Assembly (NCBI GenBank): GCA_028023455.1
Contig: JAQFVV010006836.1
Span: forward strand, 62,001 to 126,000
Direction: 5' to 3'
Origin: Epiperipatus broadwayi
Lineage: Eukaryota; Onychophora; Udeonychophora; Euonychophora; Peripatidae
DNA length: 64,000 nucleotides
A program made the translations under genes and the position numbers. How positions within the stretch are numbered: position 1 is the first letter of the stretch; each line of letters begins with the position of its first letter. Positions 1-12,006 of this stretch are shown in pieces. A model generated the notes under the pieces. That model ran no database searches, was not told the origin of the DNA, and worked only from the letters and a program-made list of their open reading frames with translations.

Positions 1-597
1 CATGGAGAGTTGAAGGTTGAGTGAAAGACTGAGCTCAAAGCCCCTTATATTTACATTTAAGATGCAGGTATGGAAAAGCCTGTATGACAAATATTAAGAA
101 TTAAGCCTGAAGTCTGCCCATCCCTCATATATGTATCTAAATGAATTATGTCTATATGAGGGATCAGAGTGATCTATGGGCAACATGGGTGAAACAATAA
201 TGTTGGCATTAATCCATCTTCAAAGTTTCAATGATATGGACATCTGAAGAGTTGGAGGGTGGAGTAGATTGGAGCTTGTTCATTAAAATATGAAGGTTTG
301 CCATCTTAATATAAAGCTGAGCACTGATTGTATATATGTGTAAAGATGATAATCTGAACTAACTGATGTGTGCTGGTTTAGCATAAAATACATGTATTAG
401 TAATTATTTATCTTTTAGACATATGTGGGGGCAGGTGGAGAGTTAAAAGTTTATTGAAAGTCTGAGTTTAATGCCCCTTATATTTACATTTAAAGTGCAG
501 GTATGGAAAAACCGGTGTATCAAATATTATAATTAAAGATTAAGATTAGGATATTAAAACTATGCCTGCTTGCAAACATGTAGAGAGGGGAGTGGAT
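1..597 (+). repeat. H3 repeat, tandem copies with about 433 bp period
   Basis: The block gccccttatatttacattta starts near position 40 and recurs near 473, as do the flanking gaaag.ctgag and tgcaggtatggaaaa blocks, so one full unit and the start of a second lie head to tail. The unit holds a tRNA-like B-box-like stretch (gagttcaaatcc in better copies) and, at 349-407, a hammerhead-like fold. Related copies are at 2886-3078 plus 6590-7060, 22195-22300, 38871-39045 and 55846-56008. Tandem arrangement with a ribozyme per unit resembles animal retrozymes; that identity is an inference. Confidence 0.7.
349..407 (+). ncRNA. Hammerhead-ribozyme-like fold, H3 family (degenerate core)
   Basis: Core CTGATGT (363-369, canonical CUGANGA with last A changed) is followed by a clean stem II, TGCTG 371-375 with TAGCA 379-383 around a 3-base loop, then AAAA (385-388, canonical GAAA) and a short self-complementary segment (ACATGT). 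Stem I is in two parts: CTAA 359-362 with TTAG 397-400, and ATAAT 349-353 with ATTAT 403-407. Two core positions are changed, so this copy is probably inactive. Confidence 0.6.
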
Positions 598-1176
598 TAT
601 TATCACTGTCAAAAATTATCAATCCACTGCAGGATGAAGGTCTCTCCAAATTTAATCCATTTTCTCTGATATCTAGCCTCTCTTCTCCACATCATCCCTG
701 CACACTTTTTTTATTTCATCCATCCTTCTCACATGTGGTCTCTTTCTGGATCGTTTACAATCTCTTGGAATCCAGTTTAAGATTTCAACTGTCCATCTAT
801 TATCATCTCTTCTAGTGATATGGCCATCCCAACTCCATTTGTCTTTTAATTCTTTCAGCGATATCAGAAACATCTGTTTCTTCTCTTACCCATATATAGT
901 ATTATGCTTTCGATCTCTTCATGTTACTCCTAACACACATCTCTCCATACTTCTTTGAGTGGTCCGAAGTCTCTGCATTGCTCTTCCATTAAGTGTCCAA
1001 GTCTCAGATCCATAAGTAAGAACTGATAAAAACCATTTAAAACCTTCCTTTTCAAACGCATAGGCATATTTCCTTTTAATATCAAGTTATTTCTACCAAA
1101 AGCATTCAAACTAAGTTTAATTCTATGATTAATTTCATCCATTATGTTTCCATCTGTAGTAATAATATGCAGCATT
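597..1176 (-). pseudogene. RTE-type LINE, 3' end of ORF2 (decayed)
   Basis: Two overlapping minus-strand frames read as the end of an RTE-clade reverse transcriptase. The upstream part (about 1175-930) has the thumb-like segment EINHRIKLSLNAFG followed by the lysine-rich MPMRLKRKVLNG. The downstream part (873-600) has the RTE C-terminal signature WSWDGHITRRDDNRWTVEIL with PRDCKRSRKRP, and ends in ILQWIDNF. A frameshift separates the two, and the endonuclease and RT core are absent, so this is a 5'-truncated copy. The 3' end abuts the H3 repeat. Not functional; the clade call rests on the C-terminal signature known from BovB/RTE elements. Confidence 0.8.
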
Positions 1177-1189
1177 CTCTAAACATATG

Positions 1190-2885
1190 ACTTTTAGAGA
1201 TTCAGATTAAAATATATTTTTAATGAAAATATATGCATGAAATGCTACACAGTGTTGCCGAATCATACAATTTATATATATAATTAATAAACGATTAAAA
1301 TAAAAATAGTTTTGCGTTTTTTTTTTTTTTTTCGTTTCTTTTATTGGTACGCTTTTCTAAATTACAGTCTCTATGTCCAAATCAATTTTTGGAATGCTCT
1401 GCCCACAAATCTAGTTTGAACATAATATCTACAGATGAATACTATTTTTACTTTATTAATATTTTTGATAAAACAATATCAGTATCACTTTATATGTGTA
1501 TTTTTTTGTATAAAATTCATACCGTATGTAAAAATCTTTACTGCAGGTTTTTCGACACTATATAATCTGTCTTATAACATTGAAATCCATATTTAGTGCT
1601 CTCATTACGAGAATTAAGTTTTTGACATTATTTACAATATATTAAAACCATTTTTTTTTTACCCTCTAAACTAATTTTTTTTCTCAGTATGTGCTGCCCT
1701 CTTAACTTTTTTTAATGAAACAAAATAATAGTTCTGTTATTTGCTGGAGTACAACGACAGCATTAACATTATAATTATTAAATATAATTAAAATATCTTA
1801 ATGATACAAAAAATTTCACTTTTTAAGATGAATCAAATTATCAAAAAACAAAAAAATTATAAAAAAAAAAAAACTATTATCGGCAATTTTTTTAAAAGCA
1901 TCTAATAATAAAAAATAAAGCAAAAAGATAAAATAACACTTTTCAGCAGCTTCTCGAAGAGGAATAGTGGAGATAAAAAAACAACAACTTATTTTTTAAT
2001 TACTGAATGGAGAGGCTCGAGTTGTTTTCCATCCTTGTTTTATACACTAAAAGTTGGATAATAATAGCTAGACAATTATTTTTTGGTAAATACTAGATGG
2101 TTTTTTGGATAACTATGATCTGAATACTTGAAAGAAAAATCTTGAGCATAATTAGAACATAAAAAAAAAAGTAACATTTTATCTGAATAATGTTTGAATT
2201 CAGTCATAGGCATAGCAGATGACTCACTATTATACCATGAAATATGTATTTAAAATATTTGGAAATGCTCTACGTTAGAGATTTTCAAACATATTTACCT
2301 CTATCATTACCTTTTCAAAGAAAAAAATCGCCTTTCTGGAAATTTATCTTCTTTAGATGAACAAATAGAAAGATGCAGAGATAAATATATATTCTTATAT
2401 ATATGTTGTCACAAAGATTTTCACGCGTTGCATATATAAAAGAAATATTTTGCGGTTTCATCCGTGCAAATCTCTACCAGTGCAAAATTAGAGAAGCCAT
2501 TGAGATACTTAAAAGGCCAGGTTGTATCAATAAGCGAGATGATACATGCAAACTTCTTCCTATTTGGAAATATTTTTTTAAAAAACATTCTTAATTCAAC
2601 ATTTTTGCTATTGGTGGAACTTTAATATTCAAAATATGTCTTTTATATATATTGCTACCAACATTCTATATCAATCTTGAAGCTTGTAATTATAAAATTA
2701 ATTTTAAAAATAAAATAAAAATCACAAATAACATTAAAAATAATGCTAATGAGAAAGAAAAATCTGCATACTTTCATCAATTTATTAATGTTTGGCTCCA
2801 ATTTTACCAGCAGCATTCATAAATTACTACAATTAGTTATTGGCAGTAGTTAGCAGATTTATGACTGCGCTGAATGCAAATTTCA
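1190..2885. other. AT-rich stretch, nothing recognised
   Basis: Contains A/T homopolymers and short frames only (the longest about 70 codons). No repeat, RNA or coding signal was recognised. Confidence 0.5.
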
Positions 2886-3078
2886 CTAAATATGGTAAAT
2901 ACAGGGTATTTGAACTCAGACTTTCAAGCCACTTCAACCATCCACACTATCTCAAACTATTGATAAACATGACCACACACATGCAGAAAAGATACATAAT
3001 CACCAATATACATTTTATGCTGAACCAGCACTCATCAGTTGGTCCAAATTATCATCTCTCCTACATATATATATAAAT
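2886..3078 (-). repeat. H3 repeat, first part of an interrupted copy
   Basis: Starts with gggtatttgaactcagactt (reverse of the H3 B-box-like segment) and runs through the hammerhead-like fold to (at)n at 3064-3078, where a 3.5 kb element is inserted. The matching continuation (acaatcagtgctcag, as in reverse of 320-335) resumes at 6609. Confidence 0.75.
2996..3052 (-). ncRNA. Hammerhead-ribozyme-like fold, H3 family (best H3 copy)
   Basis: Read on the minus strand: CTGATGA (plus 3038-3032) is canonical. Stem II is TGCTG/CAGCA with a GTT loop (plus 3018-3030). Next comes AAAA in place of GAAA and a short stem III region. Stem I has ACCAA with TTGGT (plus 3039-3043 and 3002-3006) and ATAAT with ATTAT (plus 3048-3052 and 2996-3000), separated by small internal loops. 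The stem I base pairs next to the core differ from the 349-407 copy (CCAA/TTGG against CTAA/TTAG) but still pair. Confidence 0.7.
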
Positions 3079-6000
3079 TGTAACCGCAAATCTTGATGTC
3101 CAGCTAATGGCCACCGAAGGCCATTGCCCTCTCAACTACCTATCGTGCCGAACACATTGCGGCACCAAAAATTGTAACCATTTGATTGTGCGGTCCCAAT
3201 TACGTAATATAAGTGCACTAGGAATTGTAACTTCGATCACTAATCAATTCCTGCTGTACATTGTCAGCTATTAAGAGCTGTATCCAAAAGCATATCATGC
3301 TATCTATTTTATGCACCAAAGACCACAACTACAGACCAAACTAATGATCTAACATAAACTTTTTACAATTTATTTGATCGCAGCCAGGGTATACCGCAAA
3401 AACCTATCATAGTATTATTATAAAACACATTAAACAAATTATAAGTGCAATGATATTATTTTCAAACCTTAATTTGCGATTTTTATTGTATGAGACCCGA
3501 TGGCCGACCATGTACAAGATGGCGTAATTTGTGGAACTACATAAGATTATGAAATTTTAAATCATCTATATGATTTTTAATACAAATGCTAGTCCAGGTA
3601 AAGCTTTGCAATAAATAAATATAAATACTTGGGTTCTGATTTTATAGTTTATCATATTACTGAGACTCTTATTATACTGACAAATGACAATTTAAAAACG
3701 TTAAGTAAATATATTTAATCATGTCATTATTTAGTAAATCTGTTTACAAGTTTAATAATTCATTTATAATTTTATACTAGAATCAACTACGCAAAGCCAC
3801 AATGATGGAAAAGGTAAATGGGATTTTATTGTACCTCACTCATCATAAACTACCAAAGACGAAAAGCATCCAAATGTTTTCTCAAAAAAAATATTTATAA
3901 ACTCTTATATCATGTTGACGATAATATGTAATTCAATGTATGCTCTTCAATGTATGCTCTATCCAAAATTTATGATTTCTGATGTTATGAATGACACATA
4001 GCAACGGCACAGTAAGTTTAATTATAAATCAACGTTTATTTACAAATTTATGAACAATAAGTAATTAATTTCAATATTCTAAATAAAACATAAATAAACA
4101 AATCAAATAAATAAATTATAATTCAATCGACTTTCTTCAATACATCTCATAGGTACAGTTTTAAAATCTAATCATACCTTATTTCAATCTAATATAATGA
4201 ATATTGATGAGATTATACGAAATTCAGCATCAAACTCATGAAATATTGAACGTCATTTCCAGATTCAATAAATCCCTATTGTACACCTATAATAATATAA
4301 TAAATAATATGATGTCTGTATGATTTAGCTATAATGTAATCATTAAATAAAGTGACAATTTAAACTTACGTTCCGGTAAATAATAATCAACCAACAGTTA
4401 ATTATTATGAAGTACTTGAATAGAATGTCCTGCTACCATTTAATAATCTAACCGATAAATTATGCTTACAAATGAAGAAGATGATTTAGCAGATTAACTA
4501 AAATACTTTGCCCAACTTATATCTGTGAAGCAAACATATTCCTGTGGATGTATTCATCTACACATAGGAATTAAATAATACTAAACGTTTTGTGTATTTA
4601 AACACCATCATAAAGTAATACGTATAATTACACAATTCCGCGGATTAACCACCAGCGCAGGAATGTGTAAAATACAAAAATGGCAATTAAAATAATCTGC
4701 GGATTAACCACCAGCACAGATTAAAGCCCTTTAACATTCTAAAACAACATTATTATTTACTTCACATTAAAGTGCAAAATCATCCTCCTCAGTTCTTCTG
4801 ACTATTCAGAATACACTAACACTTTAGCAAATGTGGGTTCTTGCATAATAAAATGTTACGCTAATCAGGACAACTAATGTACTACTTATCTTGCTTAAAA
4901 TAAACATGTGTAATATAATATAAGTAATATTGGCATAGGAATATAAATCTGGAAAGACTCACAAAATATCTCATAAAGATTGATATATCTCATGAATTCA
5001 TTAAGTACTGTTTAAGCTTTTTCGCGAGCGCTATTCTCTTGAATAAATATTTTATTCAACCCCTATTAATTTAAATTTAATAAATATAACTTTTGAACTT
5101 CATATGCAAGTTCATATAACGATAAAATTAAATTAATGTATTATTCATCAAAATATATAAAATTTAACGGTGTGTGTGTGATAAAACTAAATGTAAAGCA
5201 TTTTATAGTTCAATACATGAATTTTAGCAGATGTGTGTATCACAAATTGGATTGTATAGCATTTTATAACTCCTAATGTGATCCGTGGAATCCATGTACG
5301 ATGTGTAGAATAATAAGTATACGAGGTAATAGCTATAACTGTAGTTAAATTCCATACATGCAATTCTATCCATTTGATTAGTTATTATAAGCAATATTAG
5401 ATTAACGATTTTACGTGGCTACATAAACATGAAACAATTTCAAAACATGATATGCAGAATTTAAATGAAAATGTTTTTCATAAAGTTATTAATCTCTACA
5501 TTTCTCTATTAAAAGTGTTCCAAGTTTATCACATCCATGCAAGTATTTATTTATCCACGCGTTAATCCAGGAATACTAATTACAGCAATTAATTTATTCA
5601 TTTTAAACCGACGATAAAATTATAAAATAGCTTTGATTAATTATTTGAAGAATGTTTATTATCCAAATGTTAAACAAATTAACTAGCAAATATTACTGGC
5701 ATTGTAAAGTTAAATATCAATCAATATTATATTTTATTAGAATTAAAACGGAAATATTAAAATATTTTGATAGCTTTAACATTTTACTTTAACTTAAAAT
5801 TCTTCTTTTTTAAAAAACAAATTTTCATATTCATAAAACCTCTGTAATTAAAATACTTATTTAATTTTTCCAAATTGTAGAATAATAAATATTTCAAAAC
5901 ATATCAAAATCTTGTATTTAATTCTTTCAAACTTAAACTGGGAAGCTCCGACATTTTAAAATGTAATATTGGGAAATTATTACCGGTGATTCGATCCACT

Positions 6001-6589
6001 TGGCCAGCCGACTTGAACAGACTTTTAAATTTAGCAATTCATCTTATAATTAATTACCACTATGTTATATTTATGTTTATAGCAAATTTTGTGGTAATCC
6101 GTTTACTTATAAACTATTTTAAAATAAGCTTAGCAAATTTACACCATTTGCCTTTACCATTTTCTTTTCTTTCTCCCTCCAAAAAGCAAACTAACAGACG
6201 ATCTTCCCTAAATTTGCGCTCTTTTCTTTTATTACATTGAGACGCATACGTAATTACTGTATTTATTTTTAATAATTAATTTTAATTGAATAAATGGTTT
6301 TTTAATTCAATGGAAATAATAATTTAAGATAATTTTAAACAAATAAAAATATAGTATTATTTTTAATACTATTTTACCAAATTTTAATGTGTTGTCAAAT
6401 TTTAAAAAGTTAAACATTTTGATATGAGTTAGCATATGGGAAGAGGCAAATTTAAATTTATCAAAATAATATAAGAGAGTAATCTGTTCAAAGTGCAGCT
6501 CAAGCCAATCAAATCACCAAAAGAAGAAAGAGAAATTTTTATACTAGTTACACCAAATAATATATTTTATACTAAAATATATGGTTACA
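3079..6589. mobile_element. 3.5 kb LTR-like element with TGTAACC...GGTTACA ends
   Basis: The stretch begins TGTAACCGC at 3079 and ends GGTTACA at 6589, giving 5'-TG...CA-3' termini like an LTR. It interrupts an H3 copy exactly inside its (at)n segment, which defines both ends independently. No frame longer than about 85 codons is present and no coding similarity was seen, so it is most simply a very long solo LTR, or a non-coding LTR-bounded element. The target duplication cannot be resolved because both flanks are (at)n. It shares the TGTAAC start with the LTR family at 49.8 kb, but I see no extended similarity. Confidence 0.55.
4638..4720 (+). repeat. Short direct repeat ggattaaccaccagc
   Basis: The block cggattaaccaccagcgcag (4640-4660) recurs as cggattaaccaccagcacag (about 4700-4719), 60 bases apart, inside the 3.5 kb LTR-like element. 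Repeated short boxes are common in LTR regulatory regions; function unknown. Confidence 0.6.
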
Positions 6590-7060
6590 ATATATATATA
6601 TATATATATACAATCAGTGCTCAGTTTATATTAAGATAGCAAATCCTTATACTTCAATAGACAGGCTTCAATCTATTGAAACCTCAAACTCTTCAGCAAC
6701 CCATATCATTGAAAATCTGATGATAGAATTCCAAAATCCCATGCTGACGCCAATATTATCATGTCCATGTTGACCTCAAATCACTCTAACCCCTCATGTA
6801 AAGGACAGTATCTATTTAAATACATAGAAGCGGGATGGGCAGAATACAGACTTAATATGTAAGATTTGAAATACTAAAAACTCTTATACCTGGAGCCCAA
6901 TTGTAAATATAGGGGATTTGAACTTATGGGTGTGGTCATGTATATCAGTAGTATGAGATAGTGTGGATGGTTGAAATGGCTTGAAATTCTGAGTTCAAAT
7001 CCTCTATATTTATAATTGGGCTTCAGGTATAAGAGTGCCTGGTATTTCAAATCTTAAATA
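6590..7060 (-). repeat. H3 repeat, second part plus inverted H3 tail
   Basis: 6609-6905 is the reverse complement of the first H3 unit (compare acaatcagtgctcag with cactgattgt near 330). At about 6906-7050 the orientation flips: atttgaactt is followed by gttgaaatggcttgaaattctgagttcaaatcc in plus orientation (two blocks). The copy therefore ends as a fold-back. Confidence 0.65.
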
Positions 7061-7272
7061 TGATAAAAATAATGCAATTAAAAACTTTTGCATAATAGCC
7101 CATAATTTGGATAAAGTGTAAGTATCTGCTTTTGCAGCCAGAATTGTGGGTGGTCCATCTTTGAAATTAAATTTCAATTTCTCATTTGGTTTATTTCTAT
7201 TAGTTATTTCTGTAATTTTGGAAATTCTTCTCATTTTGAACTTGAAAAGACTCCAAAATCTAATCAAATATA

Positions 7273-8385
7273 CACTTGGGTCTCTTTTTAAGTGGACTTA
7301 TTTAACACGATTTTGAAGTTACATGATTCATGGTCCTCCAGAAGTCGAAACTCCGATAATGCGCTATTACTTTAAATAATAAATTTTGCGCACTTACGTT
7401 ATATTGAAAGTAATAGCATATTATTGGAATTCGACTTTCATCTTAGTAATTTCAATATTTTCAGTGCTTTCTAATAGTAAGATTTTATGCAATAATGAAA
7501 TTAAAATCATGATTTCCACATTTTATGTATACACACATTAAATTTTACAAGATTATAATGTAAATTTGTTCAAACATTGTGCGTGTTAATTTTGCATTTT
7601 AAATCACATTCTGTTTTTGCTTTTTAAAAAAGAACATAATCAATTATTAATCATTTAGTGTCCACAAGTTTATTTTTAAAAGGTGAGTAATAGCAGTGGG
7701 CACAATTAAATTTGACAATTAAAACTTAAAATCTGATTTTTAATTGTAATTAACAATTTAAAAATTACGTCGACTTGAAATTAATGTGATGTGAAATTTG
7801 ATTTTTAAACGGAATTGAAAATTAAAAAATTAAAGACAAAAATAAGAATTTAATTTTTAGTTGTTAGTTTCATAAACAATTAATAAAATCATCATCTCAA
7901 AGATTAATTACTAATTACGTTGTCACCAGAAAACCATTGACACAACATGAGTGTGAAGTTGGCGCTAGTTGTATTTCCTCTTGTGAAAAATTGATTTTTT
8001 ACTAGTTTGCAAACGAACGTGTTTTTCAGCAAATAGCGATAATAATTAAAATGTGTATAAAAAAATGTAAATTACTGTACTGTAAATTATGCATAAAAAT
8101 ATATTATTTTGAATAAAATTAAATATTATAGTTAAAAAAAGTTTGTCTTGTATCAATTTTTTTCAAATTTGAAATTTTTTATTAGTCATATTTTATTTCC
8201 TTATTTTTTTTTTTTTGCGCAAATTTTAAAGTAATTTTACATTGGTGCTTTGCTTTTATGCGAATTTTGAAAAATCACAGACTGCATCCCCCCTTTTTCA
8301 ATGTAAGTTACGTCTATTTTTGCGCGATTTCATTTGCGCATGTTTTCTGAGGAACCTATCTATCGCGTAAAATGAGACCCAGGTG
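7273..8385 (+). mobile_element. T1 TIR element, copy 1
   Basis: Ends are CACTTGGGTCTC at 7273 and the inverted GAGACCCAGGTG ending at 8385, each next to TA, consistent with a TA target duplication. About 1.1 kb, no transposase frame. Copies 2 (32808-33773, opposite orientation) and 3 (47493-48548) share the whole length. TA duplication and TIRs suggest a Tc1/mariner/pogo-type non-autonomous element; the superfamily is an inference. Confidence 0.8.
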
Positions 8386-8387
8386 TA

Positions 8388-9660
8388 TATATTTTAAGAA
8401 TAACTTCAAATCATGGATTTAAATAAAAATGAAGAGCCTCCAAGTGCTGACAACAGATTAAAAAAAAGTCTTCATCTTTACTGTTGATAAATTTGAAAAC
8501 TGGCCGATTTCTCCTCATCCTAAATTTAATTTGTGTATAAAAAGTTTTGTCCTAAATTCAAAATAAGTTTTTGTTTTGGGACAAATTCAGTTTATATTTT
8601 TTTAGCTACATTATTGTTATTTCAGAAGTATTATTTGTAAAATAACCATATCTGTGAAAATAGATAGTTTTAAGTTTATTTTTACTCTTTTTGTTTCACA
8701 TTTTAATTTGCACAACTGATGTAAAATGTTTTGAAGAGATTAAATCACCTGCCCAATATGTCTTTAGTTTAATCACTGTTGACAGTTTTTTTTCTTCTCA
8801 TGTGCACTGTTGACGTTTTGATAAATATTCTTCAAAATTTGACAATATCTTGAGTTTTAAAAATATCTATAAAGATTTTATCACTTTCTAAAACTTTTTC
8901 ATATTTTATAGATTTATTTTTAAGCCAAAAAGTTTATAAGTTTAAAGCAGAGATTTTAAAATAAATTGTGCTAAGAGGGATATGAAGCAGTGGCACACTT
9001 ACATTGATGATGATTAAACATTCTAATTTAATCATAATACTTTGTTATCTTGCTACTCTATTTGTCTTTGGGAGGAAAACCAAGCCTACAGAATTCATCT
9101 GAATATTGATAATGAAAAACTTGGGCCATAGAGGTTTTTGAATTGATTCTACTAAAAAAAAAGGTAAAACAAAGATGTAGGCGGATTATTTGAATTGGAC
9201 AATTAGTCGCAGCAAGCTAATTAACTATATATATATGTTACATGATATGACAGGCAATTAATTGCATCTTAGATAAATAGATTTAATTGCCCATCTCCTC
9301 TCTTCAATTAGAATATCTTTTGTGTTACTTAAAATGATGGTGGGTTGGCAGATTTTAGAGTTCAAATCCAGAATTGCAGCTCAACTCTGTCATTTCAAGT
9401 GCTTGATCTTCATGTCATCTCCTGATCAACAAGCCATTTGATTATTTAATTATTATATGTTATATTTTATTTCATCTTACTATTAGAATATAGGCTATCT
9501 TATTTTTTATGTTCCTTATTAAAATATAATTCTGTGTAATATTACTCCCCACACTTTATAATATTATCTGTAATTTTAATAACAATAGGTCCTTTTTTTT
9601 TTTTATAGTCAAAATAATTTTCCTATAATAGCAAAAATATATTTTATATTTTTTTCCATA
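8388..9660. other. AT-rich stretch with one possible SINE-like scrap
   Basis: No coding signal. Near 9357-9372 there is gagttcaaatccag, a B-box-like string preceded by ggtgggttggcag, perhaps a decayed tRNA-like repeat. Otherwise nothing recognised. Confidence 0.4.
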
Positions 9661-9667
9661 TGACATA

Positions 9668-9751
9668 GCATCGGCCAGGAAACAAACCCGCTAACCCGGG
9701 ACAACTGCTTGCAAGGCAGCTATGCTGACCTCTCGACCACCAACGCTTGAC
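9668..9751 (-). repeat. tRNA-derived SINE-like unit (S1), copy 1
   Basis: On the minus strand it carries an A-box-like TGGTCGAGAGG, an anticodon-arm-like GCTGCCTTGCAAGCAG (loop CTTGCAA, UGC as in tRNA-Ala) and a B-box-like GGTTTGTTTCC, ending CCTGGCCGATGC. Copies at 24863, 32268 and 55446 show the same 84-93 bp unit. A-to-B spacing and lack of an intact acceptor stem mark it as a dispersed tRNA-like repeat, not a tRNA gene. Confidence 0.75.
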
Positions 9752-10690
9752 TATATATTATATTTTATTATTTTCTCTAGCATTTTTACCATTTCATATT
9801 TATATTTGGTTATGCCAGCTGTAATTCTTTTTTCTTACCTGCATACACTCCGTTATCTTTATAAAAAAAAATTACCATTGATTACCACTACTTATTCTTA
9901 TTGTTTATAATAAAATAAAATTAGGAGCGTGTGAAGCGTTGGAGAGAGAAGCTATAACGAGTAAGACTATAAAATAATCAGCAGCTTAGTGTTTTCGAGG
10001 CGGGTTCCCTCATATGTAACTGCTTTTAATAATATTCTGTATATAAAGTGCTAACATATTTATAGGGGCTGCACACAGTGTCACATGATCAGCAGCATGG
10101 CAAGCTATTATTCTTTCTGTGATATGCTGAAATGTTTATGGGGTTGCATCTGAGGTCAAATGACTATCTAATAGTATCACTAATTTTGTCATGGTAACTG
10201 ACTGTTTTATTATTATTATATATATAATTTTTTCTTTTAGTTATAAAAGGAATTATGAAATTGATTTATATTATTAACGAAGACGATAATTAATTATTAT
10301 TATTATAGACTGTATAATTCTAAAAATAATTCTCATTTGAATATTCTCTTTAATATTTTCTCCAATTTTTATTTTATTAAAAAAATCCATTTTTAATCCT
10401 TTATTTTTTCTGTTTTTTAAATTATATTCTTTGAAATAATTTCCAATTCTTTTTTTGGTAAAATTCTTTAGAAGTTTTTTATTTAGTAGTACACATGTCC
10501 TTTATTTCTTATCAACTTATAATAAAAGTATTTTATTGTCTTCATAAATATCCACAGTTCTTTACTGCATATATAAAACGTTACTTTAAACACTTCTTTT
10601 AATTTTTTTTTATAAATCATTATTTTTTTTATAAACATTTTTTTAAAAAAAATATTTTAGTTTTACTGTACTTCGAATATATATATATAT
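9752..10690. other. AT-rich stretch, nothing firmly recognised
   Basis: Around 10070-10170 (cacagtgtcacatgatcagc, then ggggttgcatctgaggtcaa) it looks like a fragment of a dispersed repeat, but I could not tie it to a family. The rest is A/T-rich filler. Confidence 0.35.
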
Positions 10691-10696
10691 ATTTGG

Positions 10697-10860
10697 GTAC
10701 CCATGGTGTAGTGGTTAGCACATTTAATTGCTATGCCTGTAACTTCAAGTTTCAATTGGGATAGAATTTGGGCAGTTTTCGGATAGCTGAGAATTGCCAA
10801 GAAAGTTTTTTTTTTTCAGGTAGCTGGCATGCCGCAATTTAACATATTAAACGAGAAAAA
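10697..10860 (+). repeat. Possible tRNA-derived SINE (S2)
   Basis: Follows (at)n. It begins ccatggtgtagtggttagca, a good Pol III A-box region, with caagtttcaattggg about 35 bases on as a poor B-box. A unique body with gatagctgagaattgcc follows. Only one copy is seen here, so the family call is tentative. Confidence 0.5.
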
Positions 10861-12006
10861 ACAACAACTCATAAAATGTCATAACATTCAGTCATTGACC
10901 AGCCTCATAAGTTATATTTTCTCCTTCCCTATTTTTCTGTGGAGGGTTGTCTAAAAAGTTCTTCGACTTTCAACAAACTGTTTAAAGATATTTTTATCTA
11001 TAAATATATATTTAACAAATGACACATTTGTATATAAAAAAGAAGACTCATAGTTCAATAAATAGTTACTTGAGTATATAAAAGTGAAAATTTAATCTTC
11101 TTTTAAATAATTGAATGATTTACATTTAATGGCATTAGAAGTATACAAGCATTGAGAATTCAGACATTGAAGCAACCAGTGTCTGAAACTCGCATGATTA
11201 CTTTTAATTGATAGATCTTTATTTGGGGTATAAATACTGCTAATAAAAGTTTCAAGTCTCTAAAGTTTTTTTATTCCTATATCTACTAAAACGCATGATC
11301 TGAAGTTGGTACCTTAAAGTGAATTAAACCATTTATTTTTCTAAATCTGAAACTTATTCAAAAAGTATTATTTGGTAACTTTATCAGTGCAGAGAAATTG
11401 CATTAAAAATAAGTGGCATTTTACACACAAATGCAGTACTTTGATTTGCACAAGCGTTCACACTCAGAGAATAATTAACTATATATTTGAAGAATAGCTT
11501 TAAGGACATTATAGTTAGAAAAGTGATATTAAATTTTAAAGATTTATTTATAAAAGTGTTTACATGTCACACATCAATAATGGGCATGGGGTATGACAGA
11601 AAGAAATAAAGTAATGAATAACCTGTCAAAGGAAGATAGCTATAGCTCTGAATATTATATGTAGGGATAAAAAATAACGAACTAGTTCACCGAATTGTTA
11701 TATGATATTTCAAAATAAAAATTAATTCCTTAAATCAGTTGGGTTCTACATAGAATTGACTTTACCCCCCCCCCCCACTTAGTTTTAAAAGGAACTTTAT
11801 TCAAGAAAAATATATATCTACAGACATTTCAGTTTAAAGGGAATATATATGTACACACACAGATATTTCAGTTTAAAAGTAAAAAATAATACAAAACTGA
11901 TCAAAGAATATCACAATGAGTATTTTCAATAGCATTCAGTGAATTATACTATTATTAAAAACATTTACAATAAAATAGAAAGTACATCTCACTAGAGGCA
12001 AGAGCA
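10861..12006. other. Stretch without recognised genes; contains a C13 run
   Basis: Contains an unbroken run of 13 C near 11764-11776. About 11786-12006 is presumably the 3' untranslated end of the minus-strand LINE that follows; atttcagtttaaa.g appears twice (about 11826 and 11864). Confidence 0.4.

Noticed and set aside
9668-9751. Functional tRNA-Ala gene
   Set aside because: Anticodon-arm resemblance only; no acceptor stem pairing, and four diverged copies indicate a dispersed repeat.
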